Origin: CBDFGE01 sp965247055
GTDB taxonomy: Bacteria > Chloroflexota > Dehalococcoidia > Lucifugimonadales > JAGWBF01
Length of the DNA: 64,000 nucleotides
Assembly (NCBI GenBank): GCA_965247055.1
Contig: CBDFGE010000004.1
Span: 372,001-436,000 of the forward strand
Direction of reading: 5' to 3'
Shown piece after piece: positions 18,921-27,186 of this stretch; positions within the stretch are counted from its first letter, which is position 1; the number at the start of each line of letters is the position of its first letter. The translations under genes were made by a program, and so were the position numbers. The notes below the pieces were generated by a model, which was given only the letters and a program-made list of their open reading frames with translations, was not told the DNA's origin and did not search any database.

Positions 18921-19673
18921 TCAGGCTGGAGGGGTATCTGGCCGAAGGGTGCCGAAGCGCCTCTGGCGGCTGCTGAAAGACTGTATAGCCCGGGCGATAT
19001 CGTCGCTTCCAAGTTCGGGCCAGAGGCTATGTGTGGGATAGTACTCGCTGTAGGCGGACTGCCACAGCAGGAAGTTGCTCAGACGCAGTTCGCCGCCGGT
19101 GCGTATTATCAGGTCTGGGTCGGGTAGATGGGCGGTGTACAGATAACGGGCAAACAGCGATTCGTCCACCTGCTCAGGGCGGATGCCATCGTGGACCAGC
19201 TGTTTCACAGCGTCGAGGATCTCGGAGCGGCCGCCATAATCAAAAGCTACGTTCAAGTTGATGGCGCTGTTGTCCTTGGTCAGCTCTTGGGCATAGGAGA
19301 CCGCCTCTCGAAGCTCGGGTGAGAGGCGGTCCGTTCTTCCCAGGTGGAGTATGCGTACACCCGACTCGTGAAGGATCTGGGTTTCCCTGTGGATGGCCTC
19401 CTGGAGGATGGCCATGAGACCCTGTACTTCTTCGGGGGGGCGGTTCCAGTTCTCGGTGGAGAAGGCGTAGATGGTCACATATCTTACGCCGTATTCTGTC
19501 AGGGCCTCCAGCACGGGCCGGATATTATCAACGCCCGCTCGGTGCCCCTCCAGTCGAGGTAACCCCCTCTTTTCTGCCCAGCGCCCGTTCCCATCCATGA
19601 TGATGGCGACGTGATGGGGGATTCGCAGGCCATCCTTTGTCGGTTTTGGTTTGGGCTCACCCTTGAGCTGCAT
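18921..19673 (-). CDS. uppS: Undecaprenyl (polyprenyl) diphosphate synthase
   Basis: cis-prenyltransferase that builds the lipid carrier for peptidoglycan and surface glycans. The IIMDGNGRWAEKRG motif with its catalytic Asp and the GHRAG motif are near the N-terminus; the C-terminal RTGGELRLSNFLLWQSAYSE block is also intact. Length 250 is standard. Seventeen bases separate it from frr. Confidence 0.96.
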   Translation of the reverse strand: MQLKGEPKPKPTKDGLRIPHHVAIIMDGNGRWAEKRGLPRLEGHRAGVDNIRPVLEALTEYGVRYVTIYAFSTENWNRPPEEVQGLMAILQEAIHRETQILHESGVRILHLGRTDRLSPELREAVSYAQELTKDNSAINLNVAFDYGGRSEILDAVKQLVHDGIRPEQVDESLFARYLYTAHLPDPDLIIRTGGELRLSNFLLWQSAYSEYYPTHSLWPELGSDDIARAIQSFSSRQRRFGTLRPDTPPA

Positions 19674-19690
19674 TGCCAGTCCCGGTTTCC

Positions 19691-20278
19691 CTAGATCTCC
19701 ATGATTTCCGTCTCTTTGCTGGCGGAAACCTGGTCAATCTGGGCGACATAGGAGTCTGTGGTCTTCTGGAGTTGCTCCTGGGCCCTGCGGTTGTCGTCCT
19801 GGGAGATGTTCTTGTTGCGCTCCATCGTTCGCAGGTGTTCTAGGCCATCCCGCCGCACGTTGCGCACTGCCAGCTTCCCATCCTCCACCTTTCGTTTCAG
19901 CACTCGCACGAGATCCTTCCGGCGCTCCTGGCTCAGGGGGGGGATTGGGACCCTTACGACGCTACCGTCGTTGGAGGGGTTGAGACCCATCTCGGACTTG
20001 AGTAGGCTCTTCTCTATTTCCCGAAGCGCCTGCTTGTCCCAGGGCTGGACAATGATGAGTCGCGCCTCGGGCGCTGTTATGGTGCTGATATGGCTCAGCG
20101 GGGTGGAGACGCCGTAGTAGTCTACGGTTAGACTTTCCAGCAGGGCCGGGGTAGCCCTCCCGGTACGCAGGGAATTCAAGTCCCGGCGCAATATCTCTGA
20201 CGATTGTTTCATCCTGGAATCCGCGCTGGCCAGGACGTCTTCCACGCTGGTGGATTCATCTCCCTTCTGAGAAGGCAT
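19691..20278 (-). CDS. frr: Ribosome recycling factor
   Basis: Splits post-termination ribosomes together with EF-G. The 195-residue product has the three-helix bundle plus inserted beta domain, with LRTGRATPALLE and the C-terminal block VRNVRRDGLEHLR. The ATG at 20278 lies two bases after the pyrH stop and has a GAGGGGG Shine-Dalgarno; a longer open frame upstream overlaps pyrH and is not used. Confidence 0.96.
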   Translation of the reverse strand: MPSQKGDESTSVEDVLASADSRMKQSSEILRRDLNSLRTGRATPALLESLTVDYYGVSTPLSHISTITAPEARLIIVQPWDKQALREIEKSLLKSEMGLNPSNDGSVVRVPIPPLSQERRKDLVRVLKRKVEDGKLAVRNVRRDGLEHLRTMERNKNISQDDNRRAQEQLQKTTDSYVAQIDQVSASKETEIMEI

Positions 20279-20280
20279 TA

Positions 20281-21009
20281 CTATACCCCCTCGGAGATAA
20301 GTGTGCCCACAGCCTCGCCGGAGAGTATCCGTCGGATAGCACCCTGCTGAGAAACGTCGAACACGACGATGGGTAGCTTGTTGTCCATACACAGGGACAG
20401 CGCTGTCGTGTCCATTACATTGAGGCGCAGATTGAGCGCTTCCAAGTAATCCAGGTGATCGAATCGTCGGGCCGTCGGGTACTTGTTGGGATCGCAATCG
20501 TAGACTGCGTCCACGTTGTTCTTGGCCATGAGGAGCACCTCTGCACCGATCTCTACGGCTCGCAGGGCGGCAGCGGTGTCCGTGGTCATGTAAGGGTTGC
20601 CGGTGCCGGCGGCGAATATGACTGTCCTTCCCTTTTCCAGGTGGCGGATGGCTCGACGCCTGATGTAGAGCTCGGCTACCGCTTGTATCTGTATGGCCGT
20701 CTGGGTCCGTGTGACGAGTCCGGCTTTCTCGAGGGCATCCTGTAAGGTGAGAGCGTTTATGACCGTCGCCAGCATGCCCGCGTAGTCAGCGGTCGCCCGG
20801 TCCATCCCCTGTGCCTCGGCGTCCTGACCACGCCATATGTTCCCTCCGCCTATCACCACCCCCAAGGCCACTCCCAACTCGGCGGCTTCTCCAATTTGCC
20901 CTGCGGCGTACCGTACCGCAACGGGATCGATCCCGTAAGCTGCCTCCCCCTTGAGTGCCTCGCCACTCAGTTTCAGCAGCGCCCTTTTGTATGCAGGTCT
21001 GGTCACCAC
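20281..21009 (-). CDS. pyrH: UMP kinase
   Basis: Phosphorylates UMP to UDP; an amino-acid-kinase-fold hexamer. Visible are KLSGEALKG, the GGGNIWRG phosphate loop, FAAGTGNPYMTTDTAAALRA, and the VDAVYDCDP segment. Length 242 is typical. The start is GTG. Located between tsf and frr in the classic translation operon. Confidence 0.96.
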   Translation of the reverse strand: MVTRPAYKRALLKLSGEALKGEAAYGIDPVAVRYAAGQIGEAAELGVALGVVIGGGNIWRGQDAEAQGMDRATADYAGMLATVINALTLQDALEKAGLVTRTQTAIQIQAVAELYIRRRAIRHLEKGRTVIFAAGTGNPYMTTDTAAALRAVEIGAEVLLMAKNNVDAVYDCDPNKYPTARRFDHLDYLEALNLRLNVMDTTALSLCMDNKLPIVVFDVSQQGAIRRILSGEAVGTLISEGV

Positions 21010-21023
21010 GGGGCGTCCAGCCT

Positions 21024-21530
21024 CTATTCTCCCAGGGCGAACCTGGAGAATCGCCTGACCCGCACGTTTTCGCCCACTCTGGAAACGACTTCCTGGACCA
21101 CGTCGCGTACGGTTTGGGAAGGGTCTTTGATGTAGGGCTGCTCGAGGAGACAGATCTCCTCGATGGGCCGGGACTCTTCTTCGTTCAGTTCGGCCCGATC
21201 AATGAAGGAGGTCGAGGGCATGGCCGCCACCTGCATCGCCAGGTTGTGGGCCAATTCCTTCATCTCGGGAGTGCGAGCCACGAAGTCGGTCTCGCAGTTC
21301 AACTCTATCAGTGCGCCCATCCTGCTTCCCGTGTGGATGTACGCCTCTACCAGTCCTTCCCGGGTCTCCCTTCCCACCTTCTTGGCGGCATCGGCCAACC
21401 CCTTCTCTCTGAGGAGAGCCTCGGCCTTTTCCTGGTCCCCCTCCGCTTCGTTGAGGGCCCGTTTGCAATCCATGATGCCTGCCCCGGTCTTCTGGCGGAG
21501 GCTCCTGATCATGTCTACGGTAACCTGCAA
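21024..21530 (-). CDS. tsf: Elongation factor Ts, short form
   Basis: Nucleotide exchange factor for EF-Tu. The N-terminal UBA-like region (IRSLRQKTGAGIMDCKRAL) and the core motif ELNCETDFVART are clear. At 168 residues it is shorter than the E. coli protein (about 280), resembling the compact Thermus-type EF-Ts that lacks the second core subdomain. The start is TTG, supported by GGGAGG six bases upstream and by the usual N-terminal spacing to KTGAG. Confidence 0.94.
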   Translation of the reverse strand: MQVTVDMIRSLRQKTGAGIMDCKRALNEAEGDQEKAEALLREKGLADAAKKVGRETREGLVEAYIHTGSRMGALIELNCETDFVARTPEMKELAHNLAMQVAAMPSTSFIDRAELNEEESRPIEEICLLEQPYIKDPSQTVRDVVQEVVSRVGENVRVRRFSRFALGE

Positions 21531-21602
21531 GGACGGCCTCCCGCTAAGCTGTATATCGACCGGGATGGTCTATCAATGATCTCGGCCCGTGGTCTGCTCC
21601 TC

Positions 21603-22553
21603 CTATACATCCCCTGGATCGTCATCGCTAGATGGGTGTTCTTCCTCGGCCACGGTTACTTGTGTGGCTGTGGGTGCCAGGTCATCGCCACTGGTCACCC
21701 CGAAGGCCTCTGATAGACTGTCCAGTCCGCTAAGGTAGGCCCCATCTTCCTGGCTGTCCGCAAGGTCGTCGTCTATCGATGGAACAGCTTCCTGTGACTC
21801 TTCCATCAGCTCCTGTTGCGCCAGTCTGGCGGCTTCCCTTTGTGCCAGGCCCTCTATGACCGCGTCGGCCGCTCGTGCTGACATGAGCCGGATCGACCTG
21901 ATGGCGTCGTCGTTACCTGGGATGGGAAAGTCGATCAGTCGTGGATCTGTGTTGCTATCCACCACGGCTGCTACTGGTATTCCCATCCGGCGGACCTCGG
22001 CCACGCAGATGTCCTCCTTCTCGATGTCTATGATAAAGACGGCGCTGGGCACGCTTCGCATATTCTTTATGCCGGTGAAGTACTTTTGAAGCCGGGCCAA
22101 CTCCTCCTCCAGCTTCATGACTTCCCTTTTTGTGATGGCCTGGAACTGGCCCCTTTCTTTTCGGTCCTCAAGCTCAATCATGTAGTTCACGCGAGATCGG
22201 ATCGTCTGGAAATTTGTGAGAGTTCCACCCAACCAGCGCTGGTTCACATAGGGCATTCCGCAACGGGTCGCCTCCGACTGTATACCCTCCTGGGCCTGCC
22301 TTTTCGTTCCGACAAAAAGGACGTCGCCTCCTTCGGCGACGATTTGGGTTATTGCCCTGCAGCTCTCTTCTAGAAGAACGAGGGTTTTTTGCAGATCAAT
22401 GATATGAATACCGTTGCGGTGTGTGAAGATGTACTTCTTCATGTGCGGGTTCCACCGCCGGGTCTGGTGGCCAAAGTGGACTCCCGCTTCGAGAAGGGCC
22501 TTCATCGTTACGGATTCCCTTGGCGCGATCGGTCTCTCTTCCGTCCTTAGCAT
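21603..22553 (-). CDS. rpsB: Ribosomal protein uS2
   Basis: Small-subunit ribosomal protein. The core (LLEAGVHFGHQTRRWNPHMKKYIF through RLIDFPIPGNDDAIRS) is standard, followed by an acidic C-terminal extension of roughly 80 residues rich in Glu and Asp. I start at ATG 22553, preceded by AGGTAGG; an open frame continues upstream to 22721 but it runs through the leader hairpin and promoter. First gene of the translation/envelope operon. Confidence 0.95.
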   Translation of the reverse strand: MLRTEERPIAPRESVTMKALLEAGVHFGHQTRRWNPHMKKYIFTHRNGIHIIDLQKTLVLLEESCRAITQIVAEGGDVLFVGTKRQAQEGIQSEATRCGMPYVNQRWLGGTLTNFQTIRSRVNYMIELEDRKERGQFQAITKREVMKLEEELARLQKYFTGIKNMRSVPSAVFIIDIEKEDICVAEVRRMGIPVAAVVDSNTDPRLIDFPIPGNDDAIRSIRLMSARAADAVIEGLAQREAARLAQQELMEESQEAVPSIDDDLADSQEDGAYLSGLDSLSEAFGVTSGDDLAPTATQVTVAEEEHPSSDDDPGDV

Positions 22554-22649
22554 CGGGCCTACCTTTCTATCTCCGTCCACTCTTTTTCGAGGGCTATGGC
22601 GCACCTCTTGCGAGATAACCCAAGCGGCTCCCAGCAGGACGAAGCAATC

Positions 22650-22677
22650 GGGCCGTACCTCTCCCCTCGTACGGCCC
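22650..22677 (-). promoter_or_regulatory. Leader hairpin upstream of rpsB
   Basis: The leader between the promoter and rpsB contains a perfect 9-bp inverted repeat (GGGCCGTAC / GTACGGCCC) closing a 10-base purine-rich loop, GAGGGGAGAG. It starts about nine bases after the predicted transcription start and lies about 95 bases before the ATG. No U-run follows, so it is not a simple terminator. A role in autogenous control by S2 or in mRNA stability is inference. Confidence 0.6.
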
Positions 22678-22692
22678 TTATTGACTGGGATG

Positions 22693-22721
22693 AGTATAAC
22701 ACAGCGCCCATCTGCCAGCAA
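22693..22721 (-). promoter_or_regulatory. Promoter of rpsB operon
   Basis: TTGCTG (22716-22721) and TATACT (22693-22698) are separated by 17 bases, and the -10 is preceded by TG at the extended position (TGTTATACT). It is the best match for the start of transcription of the rpsB-tsf-pyrH-frr run. A divergent promoter for proC lies about 150 bases away. Confidence 0.75.
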
Positions 22722-22849
22722 CCACGCCCCCTTCTATCCAGGGCTGGCCCGAAGCGACGTCTCCTGAAGCCGCAACAGGGGCATTGCTGGGCCGACTTTC
22801 GAGGTGAGGGTAATAAGGGCGAGGCCCCTGCCTTTCCCGCAAGCTCCGA

Positions 22850-22858
22850 TGTTATAAT
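22850..22858 (+). promoter_or_regulatory. Extended -10 promoter of proC
   Basis: The plus strand reads TGTTATAAT, a perfect extended -10 (TGn plus TATAAT at 22853-22858), with no good -35. Transcription would start near 22865, after the first in-frame ATG at 22861, which supports the downstream start at 22891. Confidence 0.6.
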
Positions 22859-22890
22859 TAATGGGACAGTTGTGGGCTTCAGAGGTGGCT

Positions 22891-23697
22891 ATGGACCTGG
22901 CCTTTATCGGCGGCGGCACTATGGCTGAGGCGATGATAGGAGGTGTCATCTCCGGGGGCGTCGCCGGGCGAGAAGATATATCCGTGGGGGAATACCTGGA
23001 GGACCGTTGCCGCCTGCTGGCGGAGCGATATGGGGTCTTTGCCAGCACCGATAACTCCGAGGTTGCCCGGAGGGGCGATATGGTGGTACTCTCGGTCAAA
23101 CCCCAGAACCTGGCGGAGGTGCTGGTCCAGCTCCAGGGAGGGCTGCGCCCCGAACAGGTGGTGCTTTCCATAGTGGCCGGCGCCCGGATGTCCACGATCG
23201 CGGTCGGGCTGGGCCACGACTCCGTGATCCGGGTGATGCCCAACACCCCCGCCCAGATCGGCGCCGGAATGAGTCTCTGGAGCTGCTCTCCCCAGGTGAA
23301 TGGTCCCGTGAGGGAGTTTGCCAGGTCCATGTTAAAGACGATGGGCGAGGAGATATACGTCTCAGACGAGAGCTATCTGGACATGGCCACCGCCCTCAGC
23401 GCCAGTGGCCCGGCCTACGTGTTCCTATTCATCGAGTCCCTCATAGACGCCGGAGTGCACCTCGGCCTGCCCAGGGATATGGCTAGGGCCCTGTCGCTCC
23501 AGACGGTGCTGGGCAGCGCACGGCTTGCTAAGGAGACGGGCAAGCACCTTGCCGAGCTGAAGGATATGGTGACATCCCCAGGGGGCACTACGGTGGAGGC
23601 CCTCCTGGTGCTGGAAGAGGCGGGTTTCCGGGCCAGCGTCATTAACGCCGTGATCGCGGCCCATGACAAGTCGTTGCGCCTCGGCGAAGAGCGATGA
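22891..23697 (+). CDS. proC: Pyrroline-5-carboxylate reductase
   Basis: Last step of proline synthesis, reducing P5C with NAD(P)H. The nucleotide-binding MDLAFIGGGTMAEAMIGG opens the protein, VLSVKPQNL follows, and the C-terminal domain has the signature TALSASGPAYVFLFIESLIDAG. The start at 22891 has AGAGGTGG just upstream and gives 268 residues, the usual length. Its last four bases overlap the yggT start (ATGA). Confidence 0.96.
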   Translation: MDLAFIGGGTMAEAMIGGVISGGVAGREDISVGEYLEDRCRLLAERYGVFASTDNSEVARRGDMVVLSVKPQNLAEVLVQLQGGLRPEQVVLSIVAGARMSTIAVGLGHDSVIRVMPNTPAQIGAGMSLWSCSPQVNGPVREFARSMLKTMGEEIYVSDESYLDMATALSASGPAYVFLFIESLIDAGVHLGLPRDMARALSLQTVLGSARLAKETGKHLAELKDMVTSPGGTTVEALLVLEEAGFRASVINAVIAAHDKSLRLGEER

Positions 23698-23951
23698 GCG
23701 ACATTATAACCGACTTCGTAAACATCCTGTCTTACGTGTTGTATTTCGCGATACTGGCCCGGGTGATCTTCTCCTTTTTCCCGGTAGGGAGCGCCAACAA
23801 TCCGCTGGTGGCCCTGGTCTACCAGATCTCCGAGCCCATTCTGGCCCCCCTGAGGCGAGTAATACCCAGACTGGGCATCTTCGACCTGACCCCCATGGTC
23901 GCCCTCTTTCTCCTGGAGCTGATACGACGCTTGGTCAACGATCAGCTTTAG
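23694..23951 (+). CDS. yggT: YggT family membrane protein
   Basis: Small membrane protein of 85 residues with two hydrophobic segments (about residues 5-30 and 60-80) and the family's conserved middle (NPLVALVYQISEPILAPLRRVIP). Homologues are often next to proC and cell-division genes and have been linked to osmotic tolerance; the function is not firmly known. Coupled to proC through an ATGA overlap. Confidence 0.88.
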   Translation: MSDIITDFVNILSYVLYFAILARVIFSFFPVGSANNPLVALVYQISEPILAPLRRVIPRLGIFDLTPMVALFLLELIRRLVNDQL

Positions 23952-24215
23952 CAGCCCGGCCAGAGCCCCGGGACTCATGGGCCTCCGCTTGAGGCAGCCG
24001 CATCGATCAGCATTGGACCCCAGTGTGGTGGCCTCTCAAAGTCTTCATACCCCCAACAACAGGAAGCGTTGCCAACCTACGGCCCCTCTGGTATGCTTAC
24101 CTGAACTCCAGGCAGGGTGTGTGTTGCTTTGGGTCAGGTCGTCGTGGGGCACCTTCTGGAGTCATCCACGGGATCGAAGACCACGGCGATATCTGGAGCT
24201 CCAGGAGGCTCAGGA
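23952..24215 (+). other. Intergenic stretch without recognised gene
   Basis: Between yggT and the zinc-ribbon gene I see no convincing reading frame, RNA gene or strong promoter. The only element I can support is the AGGAGG Shine-Dalgarno at its right end (about 24203-24208) for the next gene. Confidence 0.5.
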
Positions 24216-24518
24216 GTGCCTTTCGAGGACAAGACCGTGGTGTGTAGGGACTGCGGGGCGAGTTTCGAGTTCACCTCTGGGGAGCAAGAGTTCTACCAGA
24301 GTCACGGCCTGACGCATGAGCCCGCGCGCTGTCCCGCCTGTCGCACCGCCCGCAGACGGGGCGGCGGTGGTTCTCGCTCTGACCAGCCCAGGACAATGTA
24401 TCCGGCTGTGTGCGCCTCCTGAGGCGTCGAGACAGAGGTGCCATTTGAGCCCAGACAGGGCAGGCCCGTCTACTGTAGCGACTGCTTCAGGACCGCCAGA
24501 GAGACTCAGACCTCCTGA
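24216..24518 (+). CDS. Zinc-ribbon protein with in-frame UGA at a cysteine position
   Basis: The GTG at 24216, seven bases after AGGAGG, opens VPFEDKTVVCRDCGASFEF, a probable zinc-ribbon (zf-trcl-like) domain with CRDC and CPAC pairs. The frame then reaches PAVCAS and a TGA at 24420-24422. In the same frame it continues GVETEVPFEPRQGRPVYCSDCF and stops at 24516-24518. Relatives as I know them carry a second ribbon (CxxC...CxxC), so the TGA falls exactly where the second cysteine of the third pair belongs. Either selenocysteine (100 residues), a nonsense mutation, or a base error explains this. Read conventionally, the product is 68 residues and lacks the second ribbon. Confidence 0.7.
24449..24461 (+). 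promoter_or_regulatory. Weak SECIS-like hairpin after the zinc-ribbon UGA
   Basis: GCCC-AGACA-GGGC can form a 4-bp stem with a 5-base loop that starts 31 bases after the TGA and has G as its second loop base. This lies within the loose rules for bacterial SECIS elements, but such a short GC stem can arise by chance. Confidence 0.25.
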
Positions 24519-24591
24519 GCTCCAGACTTTCTATCAGCTTCCACATCCCCGCACTCAGCCGAGGCGAGCCTAGGGACCCAAGAGGTCAAGC

Positions 24592-24885
24592 GTGCACGTG
24601 GGCGTTTGCCGGGTGAGTCTAAGGCTACCGGGTAACCAGAGCCTTAAGGGCAAGCGGGGGGTAGCCCGCTCTATTATCGCCAGGGTGCGGGCCAGGTTCA
24701 ACGTCGCCATAGCCGAGGTGGAGGACAACGACGCTTGGCAGCGGCTGACGCTGGGTATCTCCAGTGTCAGCAACAGCGGCCCCCTCGCCAACGAAGTCCT
24801 ATGCCGGGTGGTGGACTATATCCAGGAGACCCGAGGCGACGTGGAGCTCTTGGACTTCGAGGTGGAGATGGTTTCCGGCGTATGA
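24592..24885 (+). CDS. DUF503 (YlxP-like) protein
   Basis: A 97-residue protein matching the DUF503 family: the opening VGVCRVSLRLPGNQSLKGKR, then the conserved RVRARFNVAIAEVEDND, and a hydrophilic C-terminus. Homologues often lie near nusA/infB/rbfA in other bacteria; the role is unknown, possibly in ribosome-related functions. The start is GTG with AGAGGT upstream. It ends ten bases before the helicase gene. Confidence 0.85.
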   Translation: MHVGVCRVSLRLPGNQSLKGKRGVARSIIARVRARFNVAIAEVEDNDAWQRLTLGISSVSNSGPLANEVLCRVVDYIQETRGDVELLDFEVEMVSGV

Positions 24886-24895
24886 GGGATGGGTG

Positions 24896-27175
24896 ATGGA
24901 CGTCTCCGGTACCCTCGACGGCATTAAGAAGGCCGGCTGGTACGATAACCAGATAGTCCACGTCGAGAGCATCCCACCCCGACCGGCCTTAGCCGGGAGA
25001 ACTCGGGAGCCCCTCGAGCCCGCCATCATGGCTTCTCTGGAGAGAAGGGGGCTCTGGCCGCTGTACAGCCACCAGGCTGAGGCCGTGGATGCCATCAGGG
25101 ACGGGGCTAACGTCATCGTGGCCACGCCGTCAGCCAGCGGGAAGAGCCTGTGCTACAACCTGCCGGTTCTGGGCTCCATCCTGGCGGACAGGACCTCCCG
25201 CGCCTTGTATGTATACCCGACCAAGGCCCTGGCCCAGGACCAGCTCAAGGGACTGAGGGAGTTGGGCGAGGGACTGGCCTTTCAGGCGGCCATATACGAC
25301 GGTGATACACCCACCGGGGAGAGGCCGTCCATCCGGAGGTCCAGCCAGGTCGTCCTGACAAACCCGGATATGCTCCACTTCGGGATACTGCCCAACCACA
25401 GGGTATGGTCATCGCTCTTCCGGTCACTGCGATACGTAGTGCTGGACGAGTCCCACGTCTATAGAGGCGTCTTCGGGTCCCACGTGGCCAACGTCCTTCG
25501 GCGGCTCCAGAGGATATGTCGCCACTACGGCAGCTCGCCCCAGTTCGTCCTCTGCTCCGCCACTATAGCCAATCCCGAGCAGCTGGCCCAGCGGTTGACC
25601 GGCCTGCCATTCAAGGTCGTAGATAGGGATGGGGCCTCCTTCGGAGGCAAGCAGTTCGTGCTGTGGAACCCGCCTATAGTGGACGAGGTCAAAGCCACCA
25701 GGCGTAGCACCAATGCCGAGGCCGCCACACTGCTGTCTGATCTGGTGGGCCGCAGCATTCGGACCATGGCCTTTGTGAGGTCTCGAAGGGTAGCGGAGCT
25801 GGTATACCTGTACGCAAGGGCGCAGCTTGAGGAGGCACGTCCGGGGCTGGGCGACATGATAAGCCCCTACAGGGGAAGCTACCTGGCAGAGGACAGAAGG
25901 CGCATCGAGGGCGCCCTCTTCCGGGGTGAGCTAATGGGTGTGGTGGCGACCAACGCCCTTGAGCTGGGCATCGACGTCGGCAGCCTGGAGGCCACCGTCC
26001 TAACCGGCTATCCCGGCAGCATATCCAGCACCTGGCAACAAGCGGGAAGGAGCGGCCGGCGGGGAGAGGAGTCCCTTTCTATACTGGTAGGGCAGAACAA
26101 TCCGCTGGACCAGTACCTGATGAACCACCCCGAAGCACTCTTCGGCAGGCCGGTGGAGAGTGCGCTGGTCGCTCCCGAGAACCCCTACATCATGCAGCCC
26201 CACCTGCTTTGCGCCGCCCACGAGATACCGCTGAGCCGCGAGGATGAGGCCACCTTCGGCCCCAGCTTTCGGGCCCGGATTGAGAGGCTGGAGGAGAATG
26301 GACTTCTCAGGAACTCCGGCGGAAAGTGGTACATCTCCACGGAGGTGTCCTATCCGGCGGAGGCGGTCAACATCCGCTCCACCTCCGCCAGTAGCTACCT
26401 GGTGGTGGAGGAGGGCTCGGGAAGGATCCTGGAGACGGTGGAGGAGGCCTCTGCCTTTCATCAGCTCCACGCCGGTGCCGTCTACCTGCACCAGGGGGAG
26501 CCCTACCTGGTCAGCCGCCTGGACCTGGATTCCAAGACAGCCCACGTCGGACTCAGCGATGCTGTCTACTACACTCAGGTACGGGACATCACCGACATAC
26601 GGGTCCATACCGTCCGCTGTTCAAAGAGGGTGGGAGGAGTGGAGGTGTACCTGGGGGATGTGGAAGTGACCAACCAGGTCATCTCCTTCAGGAAAAGGGC
26701 GCCTTTCACCGAGGAGGTTATCGGGGAGGAGGTCCTGGAACTTCCCCCGCGGCGTTTCAACACCGTCGCCCTCTGGTTCAGCGTACCCAGGGATTTCCTG
26801 GAGACTGCGAAGCGGGTCCGGATGGACCTGGCCGGCTGCCTCCACGCCGCGGAACACGCCGCCATCGGCGTGCTGCCCCTTTTCGCCCTCTGCGACCGTA
26901 ACGACATTGGAGGGGTCTCCACTCCCCTCCATCCCGATACCGGGGGTCCCCAGGTCTTCATATACGACGGCCATCCTGGGGGCATAGGCATCGCCGAGCG
27001 GGGCTATCAGATAATCGACGAGCTGTGGGAGGCGACGCTGCTCGTGGTCTCGGAATGCCCGTGTATCGCGGGCTGCCCAAGCTGCGTACAGTCGCCCAAG
27101 TGCGGCAACAATAACTATCCGCTGGACAAGGGGCTTGCCGTGGACATGCTGAGGGCCTTGGCGACCGGCACGTAG
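24896..27175 (+). CDS. MrfA/YprA-type DEAD/H helicase with DUF1998
   Basis: Superfamily 2 helicase of 759 residues. Motif I is ATPSASGKS, motif II DESH, motif III SATI, and motifs V/VI are ATNALELGIDVG and QQAGRSGRRG. The C-terminal DUF1998 region ends in four cysteines (CPCIAGCPSC...KCGNNNYPLDK) expected to bind zinc. Bacillus MrfA has this layout and acts in repair of mitomycin-type DNA damage. I start at ATG 24896; a longer frame to 24764 overlaps the DUF503 gene. The gene ends 11 bases from the convergent SelW-like gene. Confidence 0.9.
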   Translation: MDVSGTLDGIKKAGWYDNQIVHVESIPPRPALAGRTREPLEPAIMASLERRGLWPLYSHQAEAVDAIRDGANVIVATPSASGKSLCYNLPVLGSILADRTSRALYVYPTKALAQDQLKGLRELGEGLAFQAAIYDGDTPTGERPSIRRSSQVVLTNPDMLHFGILPNHRVWSSLFRSLRYVVLDESHVYRGVFGSHVANVLRRLQRICRHYGSSPQFVLCSATIANPEQLAQRLTGLPFKVVDRDGASFGGKQFVLWNPPIVDEVKATRRSTNAEAATLLSDLVGRSIRTMAFVRSRRVAELVYLYARAQLEEARPGLGDMISPYRGSYLAEDRRRIEGALFRGELMGVVATNALELGIDVGSLEATVLTGYPGSISSTWQQAGRSGRRGEESLSILVGQNNPLDQYLMNHPEALFGRPVESALVAPENPYIMQPHLLCAAHEIPLSREDEATFGPSFRARIERLEENGLLRNSGGKWYISTEVSYPAEAVNIRSTSASSYLVVEEGSGRILETVEEASAFHQLHAGAVYLHQGEPYLVSRLDLDSKTAHVGLSDAVYYTQVRDITDIRVHTVRCSKRVGGVEVYLGDVEVTNQVISFRKRAPFTEEVIGEEVLELPPRRFNTVALWFSVPRDFLETAKRVRMDLAGCLHAAEHAAIGVLPLFALCDRNDIGGVSTPLHPDTGGPQVFIYDGHPGGIGIAERGYQIIDELWEATLLVVSECPCIAGCPSCVQSPKCGNNNYPLDKGLAVDMLRALATGT

Positions 27176-27186
27176 ACGGCTTCCGC

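Noticed and set aside
22650..22677. The strong hairpin before rpsB as a Rho-independent terminator.
   Set aside because: No run of T follows it on the transcribed strand.
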